From Acidimicrobiia bacterium (GTDB taxonomy: Bacteria > Actinomycetota > Acidimicrobiia > Acidimicrobiales > Acidimicrobilacustridaceae): a stretch of DNA of 9,291 nt. A program made the translations under genes and the position numbers. The stretch is taken from assembly GCA_018882825.1 (NCBI GenBank), contig VERC01000081.1, forward strand, positions 1-9,291. Direction: 5' to 3'. Under the pieces are notes generated by a model. It made no database searches and had not been told where the DNA came from. It saw nothing but the letters and a program-made list of their open reading frames with translations. Shown one piece after another: positions 1 to 7,183 of the stretch (position 1 is the first letter of the stretch; each line of letters begins with the position of its first letter).

Positions 1-1341
1 GGCCATGGCCGACGCATTGGCGTCCGAGTCGCTACCCGGGTCGTAGGCCAACAGGGATGCGAAGCCCTCGGCCACCCCTCGGGTGGGCACCACACGGACG
101 TTCTTGGCCGTCATGGCGTCGACCTGTTCGGCCACGGGGATGATGTTCTTGTTGTTCGGCAGCACCACCACGTCGGTGGCAGGAGCCGACTCCACCGCCT
201 CGAGCAACTGCGCCGTCGACGGGTTCATGGTCTGACCGCCGGTCACCACGACCTGCACGCCGAGCGAGTGGAAGATGCGACGGATGCCATCGCCCACCGC
301 CACGGCCACCACCGCGCAGGGCACCGGCTCCTGCGTCGTCGCCGGTTCGGGTGTCATGGGTTCGGCCTCCCGGACCCAGCGCTCCTCCTCGACCTCCTCG
401 AGCAGGTCGGTGACGCGGATCGAGCGCGGCCGACCGACCTCCACTCCCGCCTCGATGGCCGGGCCGATGTCGTCGGTGTGGATGTGACAATTCCAGAGTC
501 CGTCACCGCCCACCACGACGATCGAATCGCCCAGCGTGGCCCACACGTCCTTGAAGCCGACGACCGAGTCGTCGGGCGCCTCCAGCAGGAACATCACCTC
601 GTAGCGCAGGTCGGCGACGCCGCCGTGTCCACCACCGGCATGCACGGATTCGAACTCGGCGAGGAACTCGGCCGACGCGCCGCCGGCTTCGACGTCGGGT
701 TCGGGTACCGGACGCCCACACACGATGTTGAGGGCGACGTCGAACAGCAACATCAGCCCGGTGCCACCGGAGTCGACCACTCCGGCATCGCGCAGTACCG
801 GGAGCATCTCGGGCGTGCGGGCCAACGCGTCGGTACCGCTGGCATGGGCCGCCTCCAGCACACCGAGGAGGTCGGCGCCGGCATCGCAGGCCACCCGACC
901 GCCCTCGGCCGCCACGCGCACGACGGTGAGGATGGTGCCCTCCACCGGCTTCATCACCGCGCCGTAGGCCGCGGCCGCAGCGGCGTCGAGCGCGTCGGCC
1001 ACGACCGAGCCATCGAGTTCGCGACCCTCGGCCCCGGCGGCGCGCAGTCCGGCCGACAGCGCCCGCAGTATCTGGGAGAGGATCACGCCCGAGTTACCGC
1101 GGGCGCCCATCAGCGACCCGTGGGCGATGGCCTGGCAGGTGGCGTCGAGGTCGTCGCCGGCACCGTCGAGTTCGGTCACCACCGAGGCCATGGTCAGCGC
1201 CATGTTCGTTCCCGTGTCACCGTCGGGCACGGGATAGACGTTGAGCCGGTTGATGACCTCACGATGGGCCGCCAACGCATCGGCGTACCCCCGGATGAGG
1301 TCGCGCAGGTCCGCTGCGGTCAGACGGATGGCGGTCGGCAC
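1..1341 (-). CDS. FakA/YloV-family DAK2 domain protein (fatty acid kinase ATP-binding subunit homologue), 3' end outside window
   Basis: The 447 visible residues match the FakA (YloV) architecture. An N-terminal DhaL/DAK2 nucleotide-binding domain (about residues 8-208) carries the Mg/ATP signature [13 protein letters not shown] at 34-46, the [12 protein letters not shown] loop near 79-90 and the DSGGTG loop at 190-195. A middle domain (about 240-330) contains CHIHTDD at 285-291, and a DegV-like C-terminal domain begins near 342, with PNNKNI at 395-400. Family members are about 530-560 residues, so roughly 100 C-terminal residues lie beyond base 1. FakA phosphorylates exogenous fatty acids held by a FakB/DegV partner; no partner is visible here. 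The GTG at 1341 is chosen because it precedes the conserved domain closely and sits 7 nt after a TAGTGT box, fitting a leaderless mRNA; no Shine-Dalgarno is apparent. The gene is divergent from rpmB, a familiar association for this family. The family call is firm; fatty-acid kinase activity in this organism is inferred. Confidence 0.9.
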   Translation of the reverse strand, partial: MPTAIRLTAADLRDLIRGYADALAAHREVINRLNVYPVPDGDTGTNMALTMASVVTELDGAGDDLDATCQAIAHGSLMGARGNSGVILSQILRALSAGLRAAGAEGRELDGSVVADALDAAAAAAYGAVMKPVEGTILTVVRVAAEGGRVACDAGADLLGVLEAAHASGTDALARTPEMLPVLRDAGVVDSGGTGLMLLFDVALNIVCGRPVPEPDVEAGGASAEFLAEFESVHAGGGHGGVADLRYEVMFLLEAPDDSVVGFKDVWATLGDSIVVVGGDGLWNCHIHTDDIGPAIEAGVEVGRPRSIRVTDLLEEVEEERWVREAEPMTPEPATTQEPVPCAVVAVAVGDGIRRIFHSLGVQVVVTGGQTMNPSTAQLLEAVESAPATDVVVLPNNKNIIPVAEQVDAMTAKNVRVVPTRGVAEGFASLLAYDPGSDSDANASAMA

Positions 1342-1348
1342 GGCCGGA

Positions 1349-1354
1349 ACACTA
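1349..1354 (-). promoter_or_regulatory. Candidate -10 box (TAGTGT) for a leaderless fakA-like transcript
   Basis: Reading the minus strand, TAGTGT matches the actinobacterial TAnnnT -10 consensus and lies 7 nt before the GTG at 1341. Transcription would therefore begin at or beside the start codon. No convincing -35 hexamer is seen 16-18 bp upstream, so the call rests on the box and its spacing. Confidence 0.4.
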
Positions 1355-1450
1355 CCGACCCGACCGGCCGACCTCCCCCTCCGAGGGGAGCGCCCGGCCA
1401 CCCGCCCGGGGCCCCACAGGTCCGGCCACGGCGGCCCGTCGGAGCCGGAA

Positions 1451-1479
1451 TTGGGCCGTTCCGGGGCCGCTGCTACCCT
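1451..1479 (+). promoter_or_regulatory. Sigma-A-type promoter for rpmB and the downstream cold-shock-like gene
   Basis: A TTGGGC -35-like hexamer (1451-1456) and a TACCCT -10 (1474-1479) are separated by exactly 17 bp. The -10 is preceded by TGC, an extended -10 feature. The predicted start near 1486 gives a leader of about 33 nt that contains the GGAG ribosome binding site at 1507-1510. The -10 and spacing are good; the -35 is only partly consensus. Confidence 0.55.
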
Positions 1480-1518
1480 TCCGCCTCCGATCGTCCGTCG
1501 TTCCCGGAGTGTGTGGTC

Positions 1519-1713
1519 ATGGCAGCTGTGTGCGAGGTCTGTGGCAAGAAGCCCTCGTTCGGTATGGCGGTGAGCCACTCGCACCGTCGGACGAAGCGTC
1601 GCTGGAACCCGAACATCCAGCGGGTGCGGACCGTGGTCAACGGGGGCACCAAGCGGGTCGACGTGTGCACGTCCTGCCTGAAGGCCGGCAAGGTCGTCAA
1701 GGCGGTCCGCTGA
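1519..1713 (+). CDS. rpmB: 50S ribosomal protein L28, zinc-ribbon type
   Basis: A 64-residue basic protein recognisable as bL28, a structural protein of the large ribosomal subunit. It opens with [20 protein letters not shown], followed by the family's S-H-x-R-x-T-K-R-R-W-x-P-N-I-Q core. Two CxxC pairs (C5/C8 and C50/C53) mark the zinc-binding 'C+' form; organisms with two L28 copies often use a cysteine-free one when zinc is scarce, but no second copy is in this window. The ATG at 1519 is set by the conserved N-terminus and by GGAG at 1507-1510, 8 nt upstream. The stop is followed after 2 nt by the GTG of the next gene, so the two are very probably co-transcribed. Length and motifs are full and normal. 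Confidence 0.97.
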   Translation: MAAVCEVCGKKPSFGMAVSHSHRRTKRRWNPNIQRVRTVVNGGTKRVDVCTSCLKAGKVVKAVR

Positions 1714-1715
1714 CC

Positions 1716-1994
1716 GTGTCGGCGCTCCAGGGAGTGGTGCGCTCGTTCGACCCGGTGACGGGGGCCGGCGTGCTGGTGTGCGACTCGGACCTGCGCGACT
1801 ACGAGTTCACCGCCGAGGCCCTCGAGGGATCGGTGTTCCGCACCCTGCGTCAGGGCCAGCGGATCGTGTTCGACGCCGAGGGTGACCGGGCCGTGGGCCT
1901 GCGGTTGGGCTCCGAGGTCGACATGGGCACCCCGGGGTTCGAACAGCCCCACCCGGGCTCCGCCCAGCATCCCCAGGGCGGCACCGAGGGCTGA
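1716..1994 (+). CDS. Divergent cold-shock-domain-like (OB-fold) small protein
   Basis: A 92-residue protein beginning at GTG 2 nt after the rpmB stop. Residues 6-67 follow the cold-shock-domain pattern: GVVRSFDPVTGAGVL stands where CspA has G-x-VKWF-(N/D)-x-x-KGFGFI, then a YEFTAEAL segment where CspA has VFVHxSAL, then a G-x-x-F-R-TLRQGQRIVFDAE stretch equivalent to the L-x-EGQ-x-V-x-F strand. The RNP1 aromatic residues (GFGF) are replaced by GAGV, and the RNP2 VFVH by YEFT, so classical stacking on single-stranded RNA is probably weakened. The last 25 residues are Gly/Pro/His/Gln rich and look disordered. Position and coupling to rpmB suggest a translation-related or RNA-associated role, which is inference. 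The start could be slightly later (GTG GTG about 21 nt downstream), but that would remove the first beta strand. Confidence 0.7.
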   Translation: MSALQGVVRSFDPVTGAGVLVCDSDLRDYEFTAEALEGSVFRTLRQGQRIVFDAEGDRAVGLRLGSEVDMGTPGFEQPHPGSAQHPQGGTEG

Positions 1995-2014
1995 GTGCCC
2001 CGCGGTCCCGCCGG

Positions 2015-2041
2015 GATCGCCCCTCACCCCCGTCGGCGATC
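2015..2041 (+). terminator. Weak hairpin after the rpmB operon
   Basis: GATCGCC (2015-2021) and GGCGATC (2035-2041) are perfect inverted repeats with a 13-nt loop, 20 nt after the stop of the cold-shock-like gene. No T-tract follows. It could be a Rho-assisted or non-canonical terminator, or part of the regulatory region of pckG. Confidence 0.3.
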
Positions 2042-2166
2042 GGTCGACGATGGAATACGCTCGCGGGGCGCGGGCGAGCCGTCCTCGAGCGGCCTCGATC
2101 CGAGCACTCCCCCCCACCTGCGGGCACTGAGTACCGCAACCGTTCGACAACGACGTCGGAGGATCG

Positions 2167-3957
2167 ATGGCCGGCCACACCACCAACAAGAAGTTGCTCG
2201 ACTGGGTCGAACGGTGGCGGGAGATCCTGCAACCCGACGACGTCCACTGGTGCGACGGCTCCGACGAGGAGAATCGACGACTGTGCGCGGAGCTCGTCGA
2301 TGCGGGCACGTTCCGGCCACTGAACTCGGACAAGCGACCGAACTCCTATCTGGCGTTGTCGGACCCGGGCGACGTCGCCCGCGTCGAGGACCGCACCTTC
2401 ATCTGCTCCGAGCGCGAGATCGACGCCGGACCGACCAACAACTGGCGGGCCCCGGCCGAGATGCGCGCCGAGATGCTCCGTCTCTACAGCGGCGCCATGA
2501 AGGGGCGCACCATGTACGTGGTGCCGTTCTCGATGGGACCGCTGGGCTCACCCATCGCCCACATCGGAGTCGAGCTCTCCGACTCGGCCTACGTCGCGGT
2601 GAACATGCGGATCATGACGCGAATGGGTCAGGGTGCGCTCGACGCACTCGGTGACGACGACTTCGTCCCCTGCGTGCACTCGGTCGGCATGCCGCTGACC
2701 GATGGTCGGGCCGACGTGCCGTGGCCGTGCGATGCCGAGAACAAGTACATCGTCCACTTCCCCGAGACCCGCGAGATCTGGTCGTACGGCTCGGGCTACG
2801 GCGGCAACGCTCTGCTGGGCAAGAAGTGCTTCGCCCTGCGCATCGCCTCCACCATGGCCCGCGACGACGGCTGGATGGCCGAGCACATGCTCATCCTCGG
2901 CATCACGTCGCCGGCCGGCGTCAAGAAGTACGTGGCCGCGGCGTTCCCGTCGGCCTGCGGCAAGACCAACATGGCCATGCTCATCCCCACCCTCCCGGGT
3001 TGGAAGGTGGAGACGATCGGTGACGACATCGCATGGATGAAGTTCGGCGCCGACGGTCGTCTCTACGCCATCAACCCCGAGGCCGGGTTCTTCGGTGTCG
3101 CGCCGGGCACCTCGGAGAAGTCGAACAAGAACGCGCTGCACTCGGTGGACGGCAACTCGATCTTCACCAACTGTGCCCTCACCGACGACGGTGACGTGTG
3201 GTGGGAGGACCTCACCACCACTCCCCCGGCCCATCTCGTCGACTGGAAGGGCAAGGACTGGACGCCCGAGGCCGATGGCCCGGCCGCCCATCCCAACGCC
3301 CGCTTCACCGCGCCCGCCTCGCAGTGCCCGTCCATCGCGCCCGAGTGGGAGGACCCGGCCGGCGTGCCGATCTCGGCCATCCTCTTCGGCGGGCGTCGCG
3401 GCACCAACGTCCCGTTGGTGACCGAGGCCTTCGACTGGCGCCACGGGGTGTTCCTCGGCTCGATCATGTCCTCGGAGAAGACGGCCGCCGCCGCCGGAAC
3501 GGTCGGCGAACTGCGCTTCGATCCCTTCGCCATGCTCCCCTTCTGCGGGTACAACATGGGCGACTACTTCCAGCACTGGCTGGAGATCGGTGAGGCCACC
3601 GACGCGTCGAACCTCCCACGCCTGTTCTGGGTGAACTGGTTCCGAAAGGGTGACGACGGCTCGTTCCTGTGGCCCGGGTTCGGCGAGAACTCCCGCGTGC
3701 TCAAGTGGATCGTCGAGCGACTCGACGACTCGGCGGGCGCGGTCGACACCGCCATCGGTCGTGTGCCCACGCCGGCCGACCTCGACATGACCGGTCTCGA
3801 CATCGACGCCGGCACGCTGGACGTGCTGCTGTCGGTCGACAACGACGCGTGGCGGGCCGAGATCCCCCAGATCGAGGCGCACTTCGACGGGATCGGCTCT
3901 CAGTTGCCACCCGAACTGCGTGACGAGTTGCGCGAACTCGAGAAGCGCCTGGGATAG
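2167..3957 (+). CDS. pckG: Phosphoenolpyruvate carboxykinase (GTP)
   Basis: A complete 596-residue GTP-dependent PEPCK, close to the usual length of about 600. It converts oxaloacetate and GTP to phosphoenolpyruvate, GDP and CO2 in the cytoplasm, the first committed step of gluconeogenesis. Visible signatures are NNWRAP near the substrate-binding N-terminal part, [14 protein letters not shown] before the metal-binding lysine, H240 (in E-H-M-L-I-L-G), the P-loop FPSACGKTN at 260-268 with the reactive C264, and GDDIAWM at 285-291, whose aspartates bind metal. FGGRRG and the F-x-W-x-H-G-V-F-x-G-S lid region follow, then [14 protein letters not shown]. The P-loop form and FGGRRG separate it from the ATP-type enzyme. 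The ATG start has GGAGG at 2158-2162, 4 nt upstream, slightly short spacing. A weak TACGCT -10-like box lies at 2056-2061. It appears monocistronic. Confidence 0.97.
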   Translation: MAGHTTNKKLLDWVERWREILQPDDVHWCDGSDEENRRLCAELVDAGTFRPLNSDKRPNSYLALSDPGDVARVEDRTFICSEREIDAGPTNNWRAPAEMRAEMLRLYSGAMKGRTMYVVPFSMGPLGSPIAHIGVELSDSAYVAVNMRIMTRMGQGALDALGDDDFVPCVHSVGMPLTDGRADVPWPCDAENKYIVHFPETREIWSYGSGYGGNALLGKKCFALRIASTMARDDGWMAEHMLILGITSPAGVKKYVAAAFPSACGKTNMAMLIPTLPGWKVETIGDDIAWMKFGADGRLYAINPEAGFFGVAPGTSEKSNKNALHSVDGNSIFTNCALTDDGDVWWEDLTTTPPAHLVDWKGKDWTPEADGPAAHPNARFTAPASQCPSIAPEWEDPAGVPISAILFGGRRGTNVPLVTEAFDWRHGVFLGSIMSSEKTAAAAGTVGELRFDPFAMLPFCGYNMGDYFQHWLEIGEATDASNLPRLFWVNWFRKGDDGSFLWPGFGENSRVLKWIVERLDDSAGAVDTAIGRVPTPADLDMTGLDIDAGTLDVLLSVDNDAWRAEIPQIEAHFDGIGSQLPPELRDELRELEKRLG

Positions 3958-3985
3958 CGGGCCCGGGCTCCGACATCCGGATCCG

Positions 3986-4016
3986 ATCACCTCGAAAATC
4001 GTGCGGGCGAGGTGAT
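3986..4016 (+). promoter_or_regulatory. Perfect 9-bp inverted repeat upstream of the glycosyltransferase operon
   Basis: ATCACCTCG (3986-3994) is matched exactly by CGAGGTGAT (4008-4016) across a 13-nt loop. It lies 28 nt after the pckG stop and 28 nt before the glycosyltransferase start. There is no T-run after it, so a classical intrinsic terminator is doubtful. It could be a pckG transcript 3' hairpin, or an operator for a dimeric regulator of the downstream operon. An 8-bp palindrome, CGGATCCG, adjoins it at 3978-3985. Confidence 0.45.
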
Positions 4017-4044
4017 GCCGGTGTAGGGGAAGGATTTCCAGTCA

Positions 4045-4992
4045 GTGACAACCGAACCCGCACGAGGCCTCATCGGCATCGTCACGCCCTGCTTCAACGA
4101 GGCCGGGAACGTCGAGGAGTTGGTCGAACGGATCGCGGCCGTCATGGCGACCGTCCCGTACGACTACGAGCACATCCTCATCGACAACGCCTCGACGGAC
4201 GGGACGGTCGACGTGCTGCGCCGGATCGCCGCCCGTGACCGCCATGTGAAGGTGATCGTCAACGCACGGAACTTCGGTCACATCCGGTCGCCGTTCCATG
4301 CCATCCGACAGTCGAGCGGCGACGCCGTGATCCTGATGGCGGCCGATCTCCAGGATCCTCCCGAGTTGATCCCGGCCTTCCTCGACAAGTGGGAGAAGGG
4401 CTTCAAGGCGGTCTTCGCCGTGAAGACGGGAACCGACGAGGGCCGACTGATGAGCGCGGTCCGCCGTCTCTACTACCGCCTCTCCAGCGACATCTCGGAG
4501 GTGCCGATCGTCCGCAACGCCACCGGCGCCGGACTGATCGATCGGGCGATCGTCGACATCCTCCGCACCATCGACGATCCGTATCCCTACTACCGGGGAC
4601 TGATCGCCGAGATCGGCTTCCCCATCGCCGAGGTCGGGTTCCGCCAGCCCGTCCGGACCAGCGGTCGTTCCAGCAACAACCTCTACAGCCTCTACGACAT
4701 CGGGATGCTGGGGATCACGAGCTACTCCCGGCTCCCGCTCCGGCTCGCCGTCGCGGTGGGATTCGCCGCGGCGTCACTGAGTCTCCTGGTGGCGTTCGGC
4801 TTCTTCATCGCCAAGCTCGTGTTCTGGAACAGTTTCCAACTCGGCCTCGCACCACTCCTGATCGGTCTCTTCTTCTTCTCCTCGATCCAGTTGTTCTCGA
4901 TCGGGATCCTCGGCGAGTACGTGGTCTCGATCAACACCCAGGTGAGGAAGCGGCCGATCGTCGTCGAAGCCGAACGGATCAATTTCGAATGA
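4045..4992 (+). CDS. GT2-family membrane glycosyltransferase (GtrB/DPMS-like polyprenyl-phosphate glycosyltransferase)
   Basis: A 315-residue protein with a GT-A catalytic domain followed by two membrane helices, the layout of GtrB/ArnC/dolichyl-phosphate-mannose-synthase relatives that move a sugar from a nucleotide donor to a polyprenyl phosphate on the cytoplasmic face. Visible elements are VTPCFNEAGNVEEL at 13-26, IDNASTDGT at 46-54 (donor-binding D-x-S-x-D-G-T), NARNFGHIRS at 73-82, and AADLQDPPELIP at 99-110 with the metal-binding D-x-Q-D. An Arg-rich amphipathic segment at 134-145 and VRTSGRSSNNLYSLYDIG at 203-220 lead into TM1 (about 232-260) and TM2 (about 266-292). The C-terminal tail is short and cytoplasmic. 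The GTG start has GGGGAAGGA at 4026-4034 upstream. The stop overlaps the next ATG in an ATGA, so it is coupled to the transketolase pair. Donor sugar and acceptor are not determinable from sequence; GtrB-type flippase partners are not in the window. Confidence 0.88.
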   Translation: MTTEPARGLIGIVTPCFNEAGNVEELVERIAAVMATVPYDYEHILIDNASTDGTVDVLRRIAARDRHVKVIVNARNFGHIRSPFHAIRQSSGDAVILMAADLQDPPELIPAFLDKWEKGFKAVFAVKTGTDEGRLMSAVRRLYYRLSSDISEVPIVRNATGAGLIDRAIVDILRTIDDPYPYYRGLIAEIGFPIAEVGFRQPVRTSGRSSNNLYSLYDIGMLGITSYSRLPLRLAVAVGFAAASLSLLVAFGFFIAKLVFWNSFQLGLAPLLIGLFFFSSIQLFSIGILGEYVVSINTQVRKRPIVVEAERINFE

Positions 4993-5810
4993 CGAGCGCA
5001 CTCTCCTTCTCCGCCCGCGATCTCCGACGAAGGGTTCTCGACATGGCTCGGGCCGGCGACTCCGGCCACATCGCCTGCGCCTTCTCGCTGATCGAGGTCC
5101 TCGCCGTGCTTCACCGCGAGTTCCTGCGTTATCCCGACAATGATCCCGAGGCCGCGGATCGGGACCACCTCGTCCTGAGCAAGGGTCACGGCGTGATGGC
5201 CCTCTACGCATGCATGGCGGAGCGAGGGTGGCTCTCGAGCGACGACCTCGCCAACTACTTCGGCGACGGCACTCTGCTGACGGGACTCTCGGACGCCCGT
5301 GTAACAGGGATCGAGGCCACCTCCGGGTCGCTCGGCCACGGGCTCTCCGTCGCCGTCGGCCTCGCTCTCGCCGCCGCACGACGCGGGACCGACCAACGGA
5401 CGTTCGCCATCGTCGGGGACGGCGAGATGAACGAGGGACCGATCTGGGAGGGCCTCCTGTTCGCCGCGCACCATCGACTCGATCGGCTGTGCGTCATCGT
5501 CGACGAGAACGGGTTCCAGGCAATGGGGACGACGGCGGAGATCCTCGATCTCGGTGACCTCGTCGGGAAGTTCAGCGCATTCGGATTCGATGCGCTCTCG
5601 GTCGACGGCCACGACGAAGCCGCACTGACCGAGGCACTCCGGTCGCTTCTCGAATCGGATTCGCCCCGCCCGAAGGCTCTCGTAGCTCGAACGATCAAGG
5701 GTCGCGGTGTCTCGTTCATGGAGAACGAGAACCTGTGGCACTACACCCGTCTCGACGATGACACCTATGCGACGGCGATCCGGGAGCTGACCGGGGGATC
5801 GGCGCCATGA
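4989..5810 (+). CDS. Transketolase N-terminal (TPP pyrophosphate-binding) subunit
   Basis: A 273-residue protein equal to the N-terminal half of a split transketolase. It shows the conserved DSGHI segment (24-28, with the active-site His), LSKGHG at 63-68, EATSGSLGHGLSVAVGLALA at 109-128, the thiamine diphosphate/Mg motif GDGEMNEG at 143-150 completed by N174 in VDENGFQAMG (171-180), and a GHD loop near 213. GDGEMNEG with a later VDxN argues for the transketolase branch rather than 1-deoxyxylulose-5-phosphate synthase, which has GDGA. Transketolases move a two-carbon ketol unit between sugar phosphates; here the catalytic site must form with the C-terminal subunit encoded next. Both ends are translationally coupled: its ATG overlaps the glycosyltransferase stop (ATGA) and its stop overlaps the next ATG (ATGA). 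The operon context points to a dedicated envelope-sugar role rather than the pentose phosphate pathway, which is an inference. Confidence 0.9.
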   Translation: MTSALSFSARDLRRRVLDMARAGDSGHIACAFSLIEVLAVLHREFLRYPDNDPEAADRDHLVLSKGHGVMALYACMAERGWLSSDDLANYFGDGTLLTGLSDARVTGIEATSGSLGHGLSVAVGLALAAARRGTDQRTFAIVGDGEMNEGPIWEGLLFAAHHRLDRLCVIVDENGFQAMGTTAEILDLGDLVGKFSAFGFDALSVDGHDEAALTEALRSLLESDSPRPKALVARTIKGRGVSFMENENLWHYTRLDDDTYATAIRELTGGSAP

Positions 5811-6736
5811 GGGACGCCCTCTCGACCGCACTCGTCGAGTCGGCGCAGCGCGACGAGCGTGTCGTCGTGCTCACCGGAGACCATGGCTACGCCCTGTTCG
5901 ACGAGTTCCGGTCGACACATCCCGATCGATTCATCAACGCCGGCATCGCCGAACAGAACATGGTCGGGATGGCCGCCGGTATGGCGCGCGCCGGTCTCCG
6001 ACCGATCGTCTACGGCCTGAGCGCCTTCATCCCGATCCGGGTCCTCGAGCAGGTCAAGCTCGACATCGCGCACGATGGACTTCCCGTCGTCCTCCTCGGC
6101 GACGGCAGCGGCTTCGTCTACAGCCATCTCGGCGTGAGCCACCAGTCGCTCGAGGACATCGCGTGCGCTCGCTCGATCCCCGGCCTGCGGGTGCTGTCGC
6201 CGAGCGATCGCTTCGAGATGACGGCGGCGATGCGCCTCGCCACCGGAGCGGACGGCCCCACCTACCTCCGTATCGGCAAGGCCGACCTCGGCGACGTGCA
6301 CCCGGGCCCGATCGAGTTCGATTCCGGTGAACTGCTCGCGGTCCGGTCCGGACCCGATCCGGACATCACGTTCATCGCCACCGGCTCCATGGTCACCGCG
6401 GCGATGGAGGTGGCGGACCACCACTTCCCCGGAGCCGGAGTCTGGAGTGCCCCGTCGATCAAGCCGCTCGACGAGGCATCGATCGAAAGGATCGCGGCCT
6501 CGACCGGGGCGCTCGTCGTGATGGAGGAGCACTCGACGATCGGCGGGCTCGGCTCGGCGATCGCCGAGATCCTCTCGGTGCACTCCCACCCTCCACTCCT
6601 GCGGATCGGGTCGGCGGACCGCTTCTCGGACTCGTGCGGGAGTTACCAGCACCTCCGACGGGAGCACGGTCTCGATGTCGACTCGGTGCTCACCCGCATC
6701 GAGGCCTTCCTCGCCCGGCCTGTCGGCATCGACTGA
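5807..6736 (+). CDS. Transketolase C-terminal (pyrimidine-binding) subunit
   Basis: A 309-residue partner of the preceding gene, covering the pyrimidine-binding and C-terminal domains of a split transketolase. FINAGIAEQNMVGMAAGMA at 42-60 holds the catalytic glutamate (E49) that activates the thiamine aminopyrimidine ring. GVSHQSLEDIA at 109-119 corresponds to the family G-x-T-H-Q-x-x-E-D, LRVLSPSD at 127-134 follows, and YLRIGK further on supplies substrate phosphate contacts. The C-terminal Rossmann-like domain includes IATGSM and a VMEEHSTIGGLGSAIAE stretch. Start: ATG within the ATGA overlap at 5807, with GGGGGA at 5793-5798 giving 8-nt spacing. Together with the upstream subunit it amounts to about 580 residues, somewhat shorter than single-chain transketolases. 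It is the last gene of the operon; a hairpin follows about 40 nt later. Pyruvate dehydrogenase E1 beta is the next closest fold but fits the motifs less well. Confidence 0.9.
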   Translation: MRDALSTALVESAQRDERVVVLTGDHGYALFDEFRSTHPDRFINAGIAEQNMVGMAAGMARAGLRPIVYGLSAFIPIRVLEQVKLDIAHDGLPVVLLGDGSGFVYSHLGVSHQSLEDIACARSIPGLRVLSPSDRFEMTAAMRLATGADGPTYLRIGKADLGDVHPGPIEFDSGELLAVRSGPDPDITFIATGSMVTAAMEVADHHFPGAGVWSAPSIKPLDEASIERIAASTGALVVMEEHSTIGGLGSAIAEILSVHSHPPLLRIGSADRFSDSCGSYQHLRREHGLDVDSVLTRIEAFLARPVGID

Positions 6737-6777
6737 CCGGCCGAAGTCCGCGGTCCTCCCCCGATCCACTCGACACG

Positions 6778-6799
6778 ACAGGGGCATCGCATGCCCTGT
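6778..6799. terminator. Probable bidirectional terminator hairpin between convergent genes
   Basis: ACAGGGGCAT (6778-6787) pairs with ATGCCCTGT (6791-6799), a 9-bp stem with one bulged G and a CGC loop. It lies in the 74-bp gap between the ends of two convergent genes, the transketolase subunit (6736) and the minus-strand membrane protein (6811). There is no long T-tract on either side, as is common in high-GC actinobacteria. Confidence 0.5.
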
Positions 6800-6810
6800 T
6801 CGGTCTCGGC

Positions 6811-7176
6811 TCAGGCGACGTTGCCCACCAACATGGCGCGGATGCCCAGTCCCATGATGAACAGCCCGCCGAATCCGTAGAGCAGGTACTTCCGGTGGGC
6901 CAGTTGGTTGCGGTAGCTGTAGATGATGCCGACGGCGATGATGGCGACGAATCCGTAGAACATGTGGAAGTCGGGGGCGGGGATCCCCTGACCGGCCACC
7001 ATGCCGACACCCATCGCCACCTGGACGAACACCGAGCCCTCGACCACGACGATGAACCACCACAGGGCGCGGGTCCGCAGCGACTCCACCCAGTTGGCGG
7101 CCAGCGCCCAGACCCCGGCCAGCGCGTTGCCGATGATCACGAACCAGGCGAACGCCTGATGGATGTCGCGCAGCAC
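6811..7176 (-). CDS. Small four-helix membrane protein, partner of the MhuD-like gene
   Basis: A 121-residue hydrophobic protein read from GTG at 7176. Four membrane helices are visible at about 8-28, 38-60, 69-88 and 98-118. Histidines fall at or near helix ends: H6 (DIHQ), H71 (in PDFHMFYGF) and H94 (in QLAHRKY). The loop between helices 2 and 3 carries GQGIPAPDF, and a basic loop, YRNQLAHRKY (88-97), separates helices 3 and 4, which would place that loop in the cytoplasm by the positive-inside rule. It begins 7 nt after the stop of the MhuD-like gene, so the two form an operon. The family is not one I can name. Possible roles include heme-b binding or a redox or transport partner, inferred only from the histidines and the neighbour. 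The longer reading frame upstream overlaps the monooxygenase gene and lacks a plausible protein character, so the GTG is preferred. Confidence 0.75.
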   Translation of the reverse strand: MLRDIHQAFAWFVIIGNALAGVWALAANWVESLRTRALWWFIVVVEGSVFVQVAMGVGMVAGQGIPAPDFHMFYGFVAIIAVGIIYSYRNQLAHRKYLLYGFGGLFIMGLGIRAMLVGNVA

Positions 7177-7183
7177 CGGTGTC

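Noticed and set aside
268..1713. Long plus-strand reading frame of 481 codons that ends in frame with rpmB
   Set aside because: Most of it is antisense to the FakA-like gene, whose conserved motifs are unmistakable. The translated antisense protein is His/Gly/Arg-rich without family features; only the last 64 codons (L28) are real.
2548..3990. 480-codon minus-strand reading frame
   Set aside because: It is antisense to pckG, with low-complexity Gly/Arg/Val/Asp composition, typical of high-GC shadow frames.
4722..5831. 369-codon minus-strand reading frame
   Set aside because: It lies opposite the glycosyltransferase end and the transketolase N-subunit, both with complete motifs and linked by ATGA overlaps.
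5765..7063. 432-codon minus-strand reading frame across the transketolase C-subunit and into the membrane-protein gene
   Set aside because: Shadow frame: it crosses the intergenic hairpin and uses the wrong frame of the membrane protein gene; composition is Arg/Gly/Asp-rich with no recognisable domain.
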